64,000 nucleotides of DNA, taken from assembly GCF_024347215.1 (NCBI RefSeq), contig NZ_AP025282.1:4340001-4404000 (forward strand), written 5' to 3'. The stretch is from Aliamphritea ceti (GTDB taxonomy: Bacteria > Pseudomonadota > Gammaproteobacteria > Pseudomonadales > Balneatricaceae). Below the pieces are notes generated by a model. The model did no database searches and had not been told where the DNA came from. It saw only the letters and a list, made by a program, of their open reading frames with translations. Every line of letters begins with the position of its first letter. The first letter of the stretch is position 1. Positions 43,611-52,829 of this stretch are shown piece after piece. Both the position numbers and the translations under genes were made by a program.

Positions 43611-45482
43611 TTACGCCGCAATAATGCCGCCATCTTTACGCTGCACAACCATGATAGTTGAACGTGGTTTGCTGTCACCGCCTGCAGGGAAGTGTGAAGG
43701 CTTGTCCTTTTCGCCTGGGTGTTGCACACCAATGAAAACCGTACGCTGATCAGGGCTAAAAGCCAGACCGGTCAGCTCAGATGCTATCGGGCCTGTTGCA
43801 AAACGACGTACTTCTCCGGTTTCAGGATCAGCAACCAACACCTGGTTGTTACCCATACCTTTATAAGAGCCTTCATTAGAGTACTTTCCGTCAGTCATAA
43901 TCCACAAACGGCCGGCATCATCAAAACCTAAGCCGTCTGGGCTGTTGAACATGTTCTCATCATTGATGTTGGCAGAACCCGCATAAAAGTCTTTATGGAT
44001 AGTTGGGTTACCGGCCACCAGAAACAGATCCCAGTCAAATGTAGTCGCAGTGTTATCAGATCCCGCTTCACGCCAGCGAACAATCTGACCATACTTATTT
44101 TCCGCACGTGGATTAGGGCCACCAACAGGCTGGTTGTCCTTTTTACCGCGCTTGGAGTTATTCGTCAGTGTGCAACAAACTGTTTTAGTTTGCGGATGTA
44201 CTGCTACCCATTCAGGGCGGTCCATTGTAGTCGCACCAACAACAGAGGCTGCCTCACGGGCATAAATCAGTACTTCAGCCTGGCTGTTAAAGCCATTGCT
44301 GCTGTCCAGACCATTCTTGCCATACGTCAGCTCCAGCCAGATGCCTTTACCTTTTACGTCACCATCAACTGATTCAAAGCGGGCAACATACAAGGTACCC
44401 TCTTCTAACAGGCTGCGATTAGCTGCTTTGTTATCTGGCTGATACTTGTTTTCAGACACGTACTTATAGATGTGTTCACCGCGCTCATCATCGCCCATGT
44501 AAACGACAACATGACCATTATCAGCAACTGTTACTGCAGCATTTTCATGCTTGATGCGGCCCAAAGCAGTACGCTTAAGCGGTGTAGAAGTCGGATCCAT
44601 CGGATCAATTTCCACAACCCAGCCGTGACGATGTGGTTCGTTAGGTTCTTTGGTCATGTCGAAACGGTCATCAAACTTATACCACTGATAACCACGGTCT
44701 TCAGCTTTCAGGCCATAACGCTTCTGATGCTGATCCAGCTCAACGCCTTCTCCCGGTGCAGCAAAGTAACCGTTAAAGTTCTCTTCACAGGTCAGGTAAG
44801 TACCCCATGGCGTTTCGCCATTAGCACAGTTGTTAAAGGTGCCCAGTACTTTCGTGCCGCTAGCATCATCACTGGTTTTCATCAGGCCATGACCGGCAGC
44901 AGGGCCAGTCAGCTGCATTTCTGTATAGGCAGTAATACGGCGGTTATATTCTGAATCAGGGTTATATTCCCAACCATCAGCAGTACGTTTGATTTCAAAG
45001 ACAGATACACCGTGCGCCGCCTGAGCTTTCCTGACGTCATCAGCTGTCATTGCCTCACCTTTGTGAGCAAACAACAGCTTATAGTTTGTATATTCGTTGT
45101 TAACAGCCAGCAGAGCACGGTCTTCTGATAATGGGAAGAAACTCATACCGTCAGTATTATCACCGAACTGTGCAGCCTGAGCACTGCTTGGCTGCTGGCC
45201 GTTTTCATTAAACGCAGGTGCGCCTTTCAGGATCGGATCACCCCATGAGATCAATGGACGAGCCACATAGCCTTCCGGTACTTCAAAAGTATCAGCGGTG
45301 CTGGTTGCGATTTTCGCAAAACCCAACAACTTACTTTCTGGCTGAGTGGTCGCTGCGACTGCCTGGGCTACAGGATTAGCCGCAAGGAACATGCCCATCG
45401 CCGTGGCACCACCCTGCAAAAAACGTCGGCGGCTTACACCGGCATCGACAATTTTGCTGAAATCCGATTCCTGATTTTTCAT
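43611..45482 (-). CDS. phoX: Alkaline phosphatase PhoX (DUF839 family), Tat-exported
   Basis: The 623-residue protein starts with a twin-arginine signal, SRRRFL at 17-22, with cleavage near 'AVA-ATTQ' (about 43). The remainder is the PhoX beta-propeller with 'TNYKLLFAHKGEAMT', 'CEENFNGYF', 'HENAAVTVADNGHVVVYMGDDERGEHIYKY' in outline and 'NMFNSPDGLGFDDAGRLWI' in outline. PhoX binds calcium and iron and hydrolyses phosphoesters outside the inner membrane. A Pho box lies 62 bases before the start, so PhoB control under phosphate starvation is likely. It has no functional link to the purine genes around it. Confidence 0.93.
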   Translation of the reverse strand: MKNQESDFSKIVDAGVSRRRFLQGGATAMGMFLAANPVAQAVAATTQPESKLLGFAKIATSTADTFEVPEGYVARPLISWGDPILKGAPAFNENGQQPSSAQAAQFGDNTDGMSFFPLSEDRALLAVNNEYTNYKLLFAHKGEAMTADDVRKAQAAHGVSVFEIKRTADGWEYNPDSEYNRRITAYTEMQLTGPAAGHGLMKTSDDASGTKVLGTFNNCANGETPWGTYLTCEENFNGYFAAPGEGVELDQHQKRYGLKAEDRGYQWYKFDDRFDMTKEPNEPHRHGWVVEIDPMDPTSTPLKRTALGRIKHENAAVTVADNGHVVVYMGDDERGEHIYKYVSENKYQPDNKAANRSLLEEGTLYVARFESVDGDVKGKGIWLELTYGKNGLDSSNGFNSQAEVLIYAREAASVVGATTMDRPEWVAVHPQTKTVCCTLTNNSKRGKKDNQPVGGPNPRAENKYGQIVRWREAGSDNTATTFDWDLFLVAGNPTIHKDFYAGSANINDENMFNSPDGLGFDDAGRLWIMTDGKYSNEGSYKGMGNNQVLVADPETGEVRRFATGPIASELTGLAFSPDQRTVFIGVQHPGEKDKPSHFPAGGDSKPRSTIMVVQRKDGGIIAA

Positions 45483-45543
45483 TGTTATGGCCTTTAATAC
45501 TTGTCATAAGTGGTTTTAAGGTGAATCAGCCTAAAACCCGCTG

Positions 45544-45561
45544 ATGACAGTTTAATGACTG
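45544..45561 (-). promoter_or_regulatory. Pho box (PhoB binding site) upstream of phoX
   Basis: On the minus strand this reads CAGTCATTAAACTGTCAT: two seven-base units (CAGTCAT and CTGTCAT) separated by TAAA, as in the PhoB consensus. The site is 62 bases before the phoX ATG. Thirteen of the fourteen unit bases match. Confidence 0.8.
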
Positions 45562-45622
45562 AAATATAACAGTTTGTAGTCGCAAGCAGGATTGAGAAAT
45601 ACGGATAACAGGCAGTAAGAAT

Positions 45623-46234
45623 TTAAGGCGACTTTACTTCACAGCCCTTCAAAACCAGCTGACAAATCAGATCTGCAGCGGCTCTGTAGTCTTCTTCTTC
45701 CAGAGTTTCTTTGCCGGTTACCCGGCTGATCTGCCAGTCAAAATCGGCATAGGTCTGAGTCGATGCCCAGATAGTAAAAAGCAGATGCTGAGGATCCACC
45801 GGCGCCATCAGGCCACGGTCTATCCAGTCCTGAATACGCTGGCTACTTTGCCGGGTCTGCTGCAGCATTTGTTCAGCCACATCTTCCGGTAAATGCGGCG
45901 CACCGTGCATAATTTCACTGGCAAACACTTTTGATGCGTAAGGCTGTTCCTGAGAGATTTTAACTTTGGCCCGGATATACTCCGTCAGCGCGATACGCGG
46001 ATCATCATGTTCGTAAAACGGATCAGACGCGGCCAATAAAGGCTCAATTACACTCTCCAGCACACTGCTGTAAAGATTCTGTTTAGTCTTAAAGTAATAA
46101 TAAATATTCGCTTTGGGGACGCCGGCCAATTCGCCAATATCAACTGTTTTTGCAGCAGCAAAGCCCTGCTCAGCAAACACTTTACTGGCCGCCTGGATAA
46201 TCAGTTCCCGGTTACGTTCTCTTATCTTTGCCAT
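45623..46234 (-). CDS. TetR-family regulator, RutR-like
   Basis: The 203-residue protein has a TetR helix-turn-helix ('TVDIGELAGVPKANIYYYFKTKQNLY', about 29-55, in outline) and a C-terminal domain resembling RutR, which in E. coli senses uracil/thymine and governs pyrimidine and purine breakdown. It is divergent from xdhA, with 290 bases between the starts, and two palindromes sit there. It may respond to a purine or pyrimidine base and act on xdh. The effector is an inference from family and context. Confidence 0.85.
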   Translation of the reverse strand: MAKIRERNRELIIQAASKVFAEQGFAAAKTVDIGELAGVPKANIYYYFKTKQNLYSSVLESVIEPLLAASDPFYEHDDPRIALTEYIRAKVKISQEQPYASKVFASEIMHGAPHLPEDVAEQMLQQTRQSSQRIQDWIDRGLMAPVDPQHLLFTIWASTQTYADFDWQISRVTGKETLEEEDYRAAADLICQLVLKGCEVKSP

Positions 46235-46423
46235 ACAGCTGTCAGGCCCTCTCCAAGCGTAGCTTGTTGATAATCCGAATATTCTTGAACAGGCATGTTA
46301 GCACTCGCCCGGCATAGCGCTCAAGCAAGCTACTTCTCACCTGATGGGATAACACATTCCTCTCAGGCACAGATCTCACCTGACTCCTACACTTAATACA
46401 TAGGGTTATGCACAGCGTAGTTC

Positions 46424-46440
46424 ACGATGTGAAACATCGT
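46424..46440. promoter_or_regulatory. Inverted repeat upstream of xdhA, candidate operator
   Basis: ACGATGT (46424-46430) and ACATCGT (46434-46440) are separated by GAA. It lies just before the putative xdhA -35 box. Confidence 0.4.
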
Positions 46441-46443
46441 TTC

Positions 46444-46472
46444 TTGACTTAGAAGTCAGCTTTTACTTAAAT
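46444..46472 (+). promoter_or_regulatory. Candidate xdhA promoter overlapped by a TetR-like palindrome
   Basis: TTGACT (46444-46449) and TTAAAT (46467-46472) are 17 bases apart. The -35 box is part of the palindrome TGACTT-AG-AAGTCA (46445-46458), whose shape recalls the E. coli RutR box (TTGACCA-N2-TGGTCAA). Binding there would block the promoter. Confidence 0.45.
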
Positions 46473-46474
46473 TG

Positions 46475-46486
46475 AGTGTATACAAT
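46475..46486 (+). promoter_or_regulatory. Purine-island palindrome at the xdhA start site
   Basis: AGTGTATACAAT contains the TGTATACA core shared with the sites at 55865, 58632 and 58746. It lies near the predicted transcription start of xdhABC-guaD. Confidence 0.6.
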
Positions 46487-46524
46487 CCATTCTCATAATA
46501 AATACAACAACAGAGGAGCCTGCC

Positions 46525-47982
46525 TTGATACAGTTCCTGCTTAACGACGAGCTAAAGTCTGAAGACAATCTCGATCCAAATACTACCGTGCTGAAATACC
46601 TGCGCGAACAGCTGGGTAAAACCGGTACCAAAGAAGGCTGCGCCTCCGGAGACTGCGGCGCCTGTACCGTTGTACTAGGTGAGCTGCATGGTGAAGGAAT
46701 GCGCTATAAAAGCATCAACTCCTGCCTGACATTCGTTTCCGGCTTAAATGGCAAACAGCTAATTACGGTAGAAGACCTGAAGCATGCCGGTGAATTGCAC
46801 CCGGCTCAACAAGCCATGGTCGACTGCCACGGCTCGCAGTGTGGTTTCTGTACTCCAGGCTTTGTTATGTCGATGTTTGCATTGGGTAAGAATGTTGCTT
46901 CTAAAAATGCTTCTGAACCGAGCAAACATGATATTCATGAGGCACTGGCGGGTAACCTCTGTCGCTGCACCGGTTATCGTCCAATCGAGGTCGCCGCTGC
47001 CAGTATGGCTGCACAGCCTGATCAGTTTGATCAGCACCAGGCCCGTACGATTCAGCGTTTACAAAACATTGAAGCCCAGCAAACTGAACAGAGAACGGAA
47101 CTGCAGGGTGCTGGCCGCAAAGCCTTTAACCCACGCTCAGTTAACGAACTTGCTTCTCTGCTAGAAGAACACCCTCAGGCAAAACTGCTGGCAGGTGGTA
47201 CTGACCTCGCCTTAGAAGTTACCCAGTTTCACCGTGACATAGACACATTGATTTATCTGGGCGAAATATCCGAGCTTCAGAAGATAACTACAACCGATGC
47301 GTTTATTGAACTGGGTGCTGGCGCATCATTAACCGACTGCTATACCAGCCTGACAGAAGAGTATCCGGATTTTGGCGCTCTTCTACAGCGCTTTGCTTCG
47401 CTGCAAATTCGTAACCAGGGCACGCTGGGCGGCAACATTGGTAATGCCTCTCCGATTGGCGATTCACCACCAGCGTTAATCGCACTGAATGCTCAGGTCG
47501 TACTTCGCCATGGCAATAATAGCCGTACCTTGCCACTGGAAGACTATTTCCTAAGTTACAAAGTAACGGTGCAGCAACCGGGTGAATTTATCGAAAAAGT
47601 TCTTGTACCCCGGGCTCAGGAAAACCAGGAATTCCGTAGCTATAAAATATCTAAACGACTGGATGACGATATATCAGCAGTGCTCGGCTGCTTTAACCTG
47701 AAAATTGAAAATAATGTCATCACGGAAGCACGGGTTGCTTTTGGCGGCATGGCTGCAATACCCATGCGCGCCAAACAGTGCGAGCAGGTTTTACAGGGTG
47801 GCAACTGGAATAAACAAACCATCAGCCTTGCCAAAGCTGCCCTACTGGAAGATTTCCAGCCTATCTCCGATTTCCGGGCCTCTAAGGAATACCGCCTGCT
47901 CACCGCTGCAAACATGCTCACCCGCCTGTTTGTTGAACTTGAATCCCCTGCTGTTGAAACCCGGGTAACTGCTTATGTCTAA
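46525..47982 (+). CDS. xdhA: Xanthine dehydrogenase small subunit (Fe-S and FAD)
   Basis: The 485-residue subunit carries two [2Fe-2S] clusters and FAD. The plant-type ferredoxin cluster is in 'CASGDCGACTVVLG' and the second in 'CGFCTPGFVMSM' and 'GNLCRCTGYRP'. The FAD domain has 'LLAGGTDLALEVTQ' and 'TLGGNIGNASPIGD'. The start is TTG at 46525, with GAGGAG six bases upstream. Its stop overlaps the xdhB start by eight bases. Electrons from the molybdenum centre of XdhB pass through it to NAD. It is the first gene of xdhABC-guaD. Confidence 0.94.
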   Translation: MIQFLLNDELKSEDNLDPNTTVLKYLREQLGKTGTKEGCASGDCGACTVVLGELHGEGMRYKSINSCLTFVSGLNGKQLITVEDLKHAGELHPAQQAMVDCHGSQCGFCTPGFVMSMFALGKNVASKNASEPSKHDIHEALAGNLCRCTGYRPIEVAAASMAAQPDQFDQHQARTIQRLQNIEAQQTEQRTELQGAGRKAFNPRSVNELASLLEEHPQAKLLAGGTDLALEVTQFHRDIDTLIYLGEISELQKITTTDAFIELGAGASLTDCYTSLTEEYPDFGALLQRFASLQIRNQGTLGGNIGNASPIGDSPPALIALNAQVVLRHGNNSRTLPLEDYFLSYKVTVQQPGEFIEKVLVPRAQENQEFRSYKISKRLDDDISAVLGCFNLKIENNVITEARVAFGGMAAIPMRAKQCEQVLQGGNWNKQTISLAKAALLEDFQPISDFRASKEYRLLTAANMLTRLFVELESPAVETRVTAYV

Positions 47983-50398
47983 TCACAATCATCAGACTCT
48001 TTCTCAGGAAGAAATGCTACAGCAGGCTAAACAGAACCTGACCACAGGTGTTGGCCGCAGTGTTAAACATGAAAGTGCTGCCAAGCAGGTGACCAGTGAA
48101 GCGATATATATCGACGACCGGTTGGAGTTTCCAAACCAGCTACATGTATATGCCCGTCTTTCTGACGTTGCCCACGCGCGGATTACCAAAATTGATGTCA
48201 GCCCTTGCTACGACATTCCCGGGGTTACCATTGCCATTACCGCAGCCGATGTACCCGGGCAACTGGATATTGGTCCGGTACTTCCCGGTGATCCGTTACT
48301 GGCGCAAGACACTATCGAATTCTATGGCCAGCCATTACTGGCAGTAGGTGCCTGCGATCTGGAAACAGCCCGTAAAGCCGCCATGGCAGCGATAGTTGAA
48401 TATGAGACGCTGGATGCCGTGCTTTGTGTTGAAGAAGCACTGGAAAAAGAATTCTACGTTAGCGAACCCCACCAGCATAAGCGCGGCGACTCCGCTACCG
48501 CACTCAGTAAAGCTAAGCACACACTCGAAGGTTCCGTGCACATAGGCGGCCAGGAGCACTTTTATCTGGAGACTCAGGTATCTTCTGTTATACCAACAGA
48601 AGATGGCGGCATGATCGTTTATACCTCCACCCAGAACCCGACTGAGGTACAGAAACTGGTTGCTAAAGTACTCAACGTACCTTTCAACCAGATACAGATT
48701 GATATGCGCCGTATGGGCGGTGGTTTCGGCGGAAAAGAAACCCAGGCCGCAGGCCCTGCCTGTATAGCTGCAGTCATTGCCAAGCTGACTGGCCGCCCGG
48801 CTAAAATGCGCCTGCCTCGCATGGAAGACATGCTGATGACCGGTAAACGGCATCCATTCTTTAACCAGTACCAGGTTGGCTACGATGATAATGGCCGCAT
48901 CCAGGGCTATGAAATGCAGCTGGCAGGTAACTGTGGTTATTCTCCTGACCTGTCTAATTCCATTGTCGACCGGGCGATGTTCCACAGCGATAACGGCTAT
49001 TACCTGGGCGACGCGACTATCACCGGTTACCGCTGTAAAACCCATACAGCATCAAACACCGCCTACCGGGGGTTTGGTGGGCCACAAGGCCTGATCATGC
49101 CGGAAATAGTGCTGGATGAGATCGCCCGTAATCTGGGTAAAGATCCATTAGAGATCCGCAAGCTGAATTTATATGGCGAAGAAAGCCGTAACGTCACCCA
49201 CTATTACCAAACGGTGGAAGACAATCAGTTACCGGAAATGCTGGCAGACTTGGAAACCAGTAGCGATTATCAACAGCGTCGTAAAGAGATCCGTGAATAC
49301 AACGCTGACAGCCCGATCCTGAAAAAAGGCCTGGCACTGACACCGGTGAAGTTCGGTATCTCTTTTACAGCTACCTTTCTGAACCAGGCTGGCGCGCTGA
49401 TTCATATTTATACCGACGGCAGTATTCACCTGAACCACGGTGGTACTGAAATGGGTCAGGGCCTGAACACTAAAGTGGCTCAGATAGTCGCGGAAGAATT
49501 TCAGGTAGATTTCGACAGCATTCACATCAGTGCGACGAATACCGATAAAGTGCCGAATACGTCACCAACAGCAGCATCATCAGGCGCAGACCTGAACGGT
49601 AAAGCCGCTCAGAACGCAGCTCAGACAATCAAGCAACGGTTAGTCGAGTTTGCTGCACGTCATTATGATGTGACTGAAGAGGATGTCAGCTTTAAAAATA
49701 ATCTGGTGCAAATTCGCGATACGCTGGTGCCGTTTGCTGAGTTTATCCAGCTGGCATATTTCAATCAGATATCGCTCTCGAGTACTGGCTTCTATCGCAC
49801 GCCGAAGATTTTCTATGACAGAGATAAAGCCCGCGGCCGCCCTTTCTATTACTTCGCATACGGCGCGGCCTGCACTGAAGTAGTTATCGACACGCTTACC
49901 GGAGAATACAAAATCCTGCGGGCAGATATTCTTCATGATGTTGGCGCATCCCTGAATCCGGCAATCGACATCGGTCAGGTTGAAGGTGCTTACGTCCAGG
50001 GTGCGGGTTGGCTAACCACTGAAGAACTGGTATGGAATGATCAGGGTCGGCTGATGACCTCTGGACCAGCCAGCTATAAGATTCCGGCCATCGCGGACGC
50101 ACCGGTAGACTTTAGGGTCAAACTGGTGGAAAACCGTAAAAACCAGGAAGACACGGTATTCCATTCTAAAGCAGTCGGTGAACCGCCATTTATGCTGGGC
50201 ATCTCAGTGTTTTGTGCCATTAAAGATGCTATTGCCAGCCTGGCTGACTACAGCATCAGCCCAAAACTGGATGCACCGGCTACCCCTGAGCGGGTGCTCT
50301 GGTCAGTACAGGCTACTCAGAATCAATACCAGGCGAATGTAAACAACACAGAGTCGAGCTCTAAACAGCCGGCAAGTGAGCATATATATGAGTCATAA
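47975..50398 (+). CDS. xdhB: Xanthine dehydrogenase large subunit (molybdopterin)
   Basis: The 807-residue subunit holds the molybdopterin active site that hydroxylates hypoxanthine and xanthine to urate. Visible landmarks are 'GGFGGKETQ' (pterin binding), 'RGFGGPQG' with the substrate-binding arginine, 'HGGTEMGQGLNTKVAQ', and the catalytic glutamate in 'KAVGEPPFMLG'. The ATG overlaps the xdhA stop (ATGTCTAA), so the two subunits are translationally coupled. Length matches bacterial XdhB. Confidence 0.95.
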   Translation: MSNHNHQTLSQEEMLQQAKQNLTTGVGRSVKHESAAKQVTSEAIYIDDRLEFPNQLHVYARLSDVAHARITKIDVSPCYDIPGVTIAITAADVPGQLDIGPVLPGDPLLAQDTIEFYGQPLLAVGACDLETARKAAMAAIVEYETLDAVLCVEEALEKEFYVSEPHQHKRGDSATALSKAKHTLEGSVHIGGQEHFYLETQVSSVIPTEDGGMIVYTSTQNPTEVQKLVAKVLNVPFNQIQIDMRRMGGGFGGKETQAAGPACIAAVIAKLTGRPAKMRLPRMEDMLMTGKRHPFFNQYQVGYDDNGRIQGYEMQLAGNCGYSPDLSNSIVDRAMFHSDNGYYLGDATITGYRCKTHTASNTAYRGFGGPQGLIMPEIVLDEIARNLGKDPLEIRKLNLYGEESRNVTHYYQTVEDNQLPEMLADLETSSDYQQRRKEIREYNADSPILKKGLALTPVKFGISFTATFLNQAGALIHIYTDGSIHLNHGGTEMGQGLNTKVAQIVAEEFQVDFDSIHISATNTDKVPNTSPTAASSGADLNGKAAQNAAQTIKQRLVEFAARHYDVTEEDVSFKNNLVQIRDTLVPFAEFIQLAYFNQISLSSTGFYRTPKIFYDRDKARGRPFYYFAYGAACTEVVIDTLTGEYKILRADILHDVGASLNPAIDIGQVEGAYVQGAGWLTTEELVWNDQGRLMTSGPASYKIPAIADAPVDFRVKLVENRKNQEDTVFHSKAVGEPPFMLGISVFCAIKDAIASLADYSISPKLDAPATPERVLWSVQATQNQYQANVNNTESSSKQPASEHIYES

Positions 50399-51257
50399 AT
50401 GGATTCACGCCCTCGCCGAACTGGATAGCCAGGGCACTGCAGGCATTCTGATTACCGTCATAGAAGAACGCGGTTCCACACCCCGTAATGCCGGTGCAAA
50501 AATGGTCGTCACCACTGATGCTCAGTTCGACACTATTGGCGGCGGCCATCTGGAATATAAAGTCATAAAGCTGGCCCGACAAATGCTGGAAGACAATCAG
50601 CATGAGCCACGTCTGGAGCGTTTCTCCCTCGGTGCCAGCCTCGGTCAGTGCTGTGGCGGCGCTACCACGGTTTTACTCGAACCTATGGGCACCGACGTAA
50701 AAGAAATAGCCGTATTCGGTGCCGGACATGTTGGCCAGGCACTGATCCCGGTACTTGCCAGCCTGCCCTGTCGGGTCCGGTGGATTGATGCCCGGGAAGA
50801 CATCTTTCCGGAACACATTCCTCAGGGTGTGGAGAAAATTGTTAACGAATTTCCGGTGGACGAAGTCGAAGAACTGCCGGCTAACAGTTACTTCATCGTC
50901 ATGACCCACAACCATCAGCTGGATCAGGAAATCAGCGAGAAAATTCTCACCAGAAATGACTTCAGCTATTTCGGCTTAATCGGCTCAGCCACTAAGCGTA
51001 AAAAATTCGAACACCGTTTGACGGCAAAAGGCTTTACCCCCGAACAACTAACTAAAATGACCTGCCCAATGGGCATCCCAGAAGTAAAAGGTAAATTGCC
51101 GGCAGAAATAGCCATTTCAGTTGCAGCAGAATTCATCGCCCTATATAACCGGAATTTCGGCAAAGGGACGAACGCGAACGACGCAGGGAAAATAGATACA
51201 GCAGCTAAAGCAAATACACTTCAATCCAATAAAGTCGTCAGCCGCCTGGCAGTCTGA
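50388..51257 (+). CDS. xdhC: Xanthine dehydrogenase accessory protein XdhC
   Basis: The 289-residue protein binds molybdenum cofactor and inserts the sulfurated form into XdhB. It has an N-terminal XdhC/CoxI domain with 'LGQCCGGATTVLL' and a C-terminal Rossmann domain with 'VFGAGHVGQAL' (about 110-120). The ATG at 50388 overlaps the end of xdhB by 11 bases, so it is coupled to the subunit it serves. The C-terminal 30 residues are poor in structure. Confidence 0.93.
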   Translation: MSHKWIHALAELDSQGTAGILITVIEERGSTPRNAGAKMVVTTDAQFDTIGGGHLEYKVIKLARQMLEDNQHEPRLERFSLGASLGQCCGGATTVLLEPMGTDVKEIAVFGAGHVGQALIPVLASLPCRVRWIDAREDIFPEHIPQGVEKIVNEFPVDEVEELPANSYFIVMTHNHQLDQEISEKILTRNDFSYFGLIGSATKRKKFEHRLTAKGFTPEQLTKMTCPMGIPEVKGKLPAEIAISVAAEFIALYNRNFGKGTNANDAGKIDTAAKANTLQSNKVVSRLAV

Positions 51258-51279
51258 TTATAAAGAGTAGAGACAAAAC

Positions 51280-52584
51280 ATGACTACAAACAGCCATGCG
51301 TATCGCGCTGCCCTGATCCACAGTATCGCAGACCCTGCCAAAGTTGGCATTGAAGCCTCCTACGAATACTTTGACGACGGCCTGCTAATTGTTACCAACG
51401 GCAAAGTACAGGCTGCAGGCGACGCTGAGACACTACTGGCAGAGCTATCACCTGACACCCCCGTGACTCAGTATGAAAACGCCTTACTGTGCCCGGGCTT
51501 TATCGACACGCATATCCATTATCCACAAACCGGTATGATCGCTTCTTACGGCGAACAACTACTGGACTGGCTGAACAATTATACTTTTCCGACTGAGCAG
51601 CATTTCAGCGACGCTGAACACGCCAGCGAAGTCGCTAATATCTTTCTCAATGAACTGACCCGCAACGGCACCACCACCGCTCTGGTATTCGGCACTGTGC
51701 ACCCTGAATCGGTTGATGCTTTCTTTACTGAAGCAGAACAACGCAACCTGCGGATGATCGCCGGTAAAGTTATGATGGATCGCAACGCGCCGGACTACTT
51801 AACCGACACTCCTCAGTCCAGCTATGAAGACAGCAAAGCACTGATCGAACGCTGGCACGGCAAAGGCCGCCTGCATTATGCAGTCACACCACGCTTTGCT
51901 CCGACCAGCAGTGATGAACAGCTGACCATGGCCGGCCAGCTGCTGAAAGAATATCCGGATCTGTACATGCACACACACCTGTCTGAAAACAAACAGGAAA
52001 TTGAGTGGGTGAAAGAATTATTCCCGGAACAGAGTGGTTATCTGGACGTCTACGACCACCACGAACTGCTCGGCAAACGTTCTGTCTTTGCCCACGGTGT
52101 ACACTTGTGCGACAGTGAATGTAAGCGACTGGCGGAAACTGAATCAGCTCTGGCATTCTGTCCAACATCCAACCTGTTTCTGGGCAGTGGATTATTTGAT
52201 CTGCCAAAAATGGAAGCTGAAAAAGTTAAAGTAGGATTAGGCACGGATGTCGGCGGCGGCACCAGCTTCTCTATTCTGCAAACGCTTAATGAAGCTTATA
52301 AAATCATGCAGTTACAGGGCCATAAACTGAACCCGTTTAAGTCGCTGTATCTGGCTACTTTAGGCGGTGCTGAAGCGCTTTGTCTGGAAGATAAAATCGG
52401 CAGTTTTGCCAAAGGTAATGAAGCTGATTTTGTCGTACTGGATTATCATGCAACACCGTTAATGGAATACCGGATGCAACAGGCTAAAACCATTGAAGAA
52501 CGTCTGTTCGTTCTGATGATGCTCGGTGATGACCGTGCCATTCGCGAAACCTTCGCAATGGGCGCCTCTGTGTTCCAACGCTAA
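51280..52584 (+). CDS. guaD: Guanine deaminase
   Basis: The 434-residue amidohydrolase converts guanine to xanthine, which feeds XdhAB. The zinc ligands are in 'PGFIDTHIHYPQTG', 'HTHLSEN', 'FAHGVHL' and 'GTDVGGGTSF', all matching bacterial GuaD. It begins 22 bases after xdhC and is the last gene of that operon. A stem-loop follows its stop. Both this and the 8-oxoguanine deaminase in the island bring deaminated purines into the urate route. Confidence 0.94.
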   Translation: MTTNSHAYRAALIHSIADPAKVGIEASYEYFDDGLLIVTNGKVQAAGDAETLLAELSPDTPVTQYENALLCPGFIDTHIHYPQTGMIASYGEQLLDWLNNYTFPTEQHFSDAEHASEVANIFLNELTRNGTTTALVFGTVHPESVDAFFTEAEQRNLRMIAGKVMMDRNAPDYLTDTPQSSYEDSKALIERWHGKGRLHYAVTPRFAPTSSDEQLTMAGQLLKEYPDLYMHTHLSENKQEIEWVKELFPEQSGYLDVYDHHELLGKRSVFAHGVHLCDSECKRLAETESALAFCPTSNLFLGSGLFDLPKMEAEKVKVGLGTDVGGGTSFSILQTLNEAYKIMQLQGHKLNPFKSLYLATLGGAEALCLEDKIGSFAKGNEADFVVLDYHATPLMEYRMQQAKTIEERLFVLMMLGDDRAIRETFAMGASVFQR

Positions 52585-52599
52585 TATCCGAATCACCAA

Positions 52600-52634
52600 A
52601 ACTGCTGATAGCTCAGTTATCAGCAGTTAGTTTC
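52600..52634 (+). terminator. Terminator-like hairpin after guaD
   Basis: AACTGCTGATA (52600-52610) pairs with TATCAGCAGTT (52618-52628) around seven bases, then AGTTTCC. The stem is strong but the T-tail is weak. Confidence 0.65.
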
Positions 52635-52829
52635 CTCTCCCTGTATTCCTCCCGGCAAAATATTCTGATTGCGCCAAAATGTGAAGAAAAAACGAAGTTC
52701 ACCATAATGTCACCCTATTCTCTCGACTCTTCTGGAAAGATTCAGCACACTTCACATAAATAGCGTGCTACAACCGCAGGATTAGAGCCGCTAACTTTCT
52801 TACGGGTCGTTCTCAGCCAGGATCATATT

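Noticed and set aside
44472..44954. A 160-codon frame antisense to phoX
   Set aside because: The opposite strand encodes intact PhoX, and the frame lacks recognisable features.
48335..49045. A 236-codon frame antisense to xdhB
   Set aside because: It is a shadow of the strongly supported xdhB coding sequence and shows no domain.
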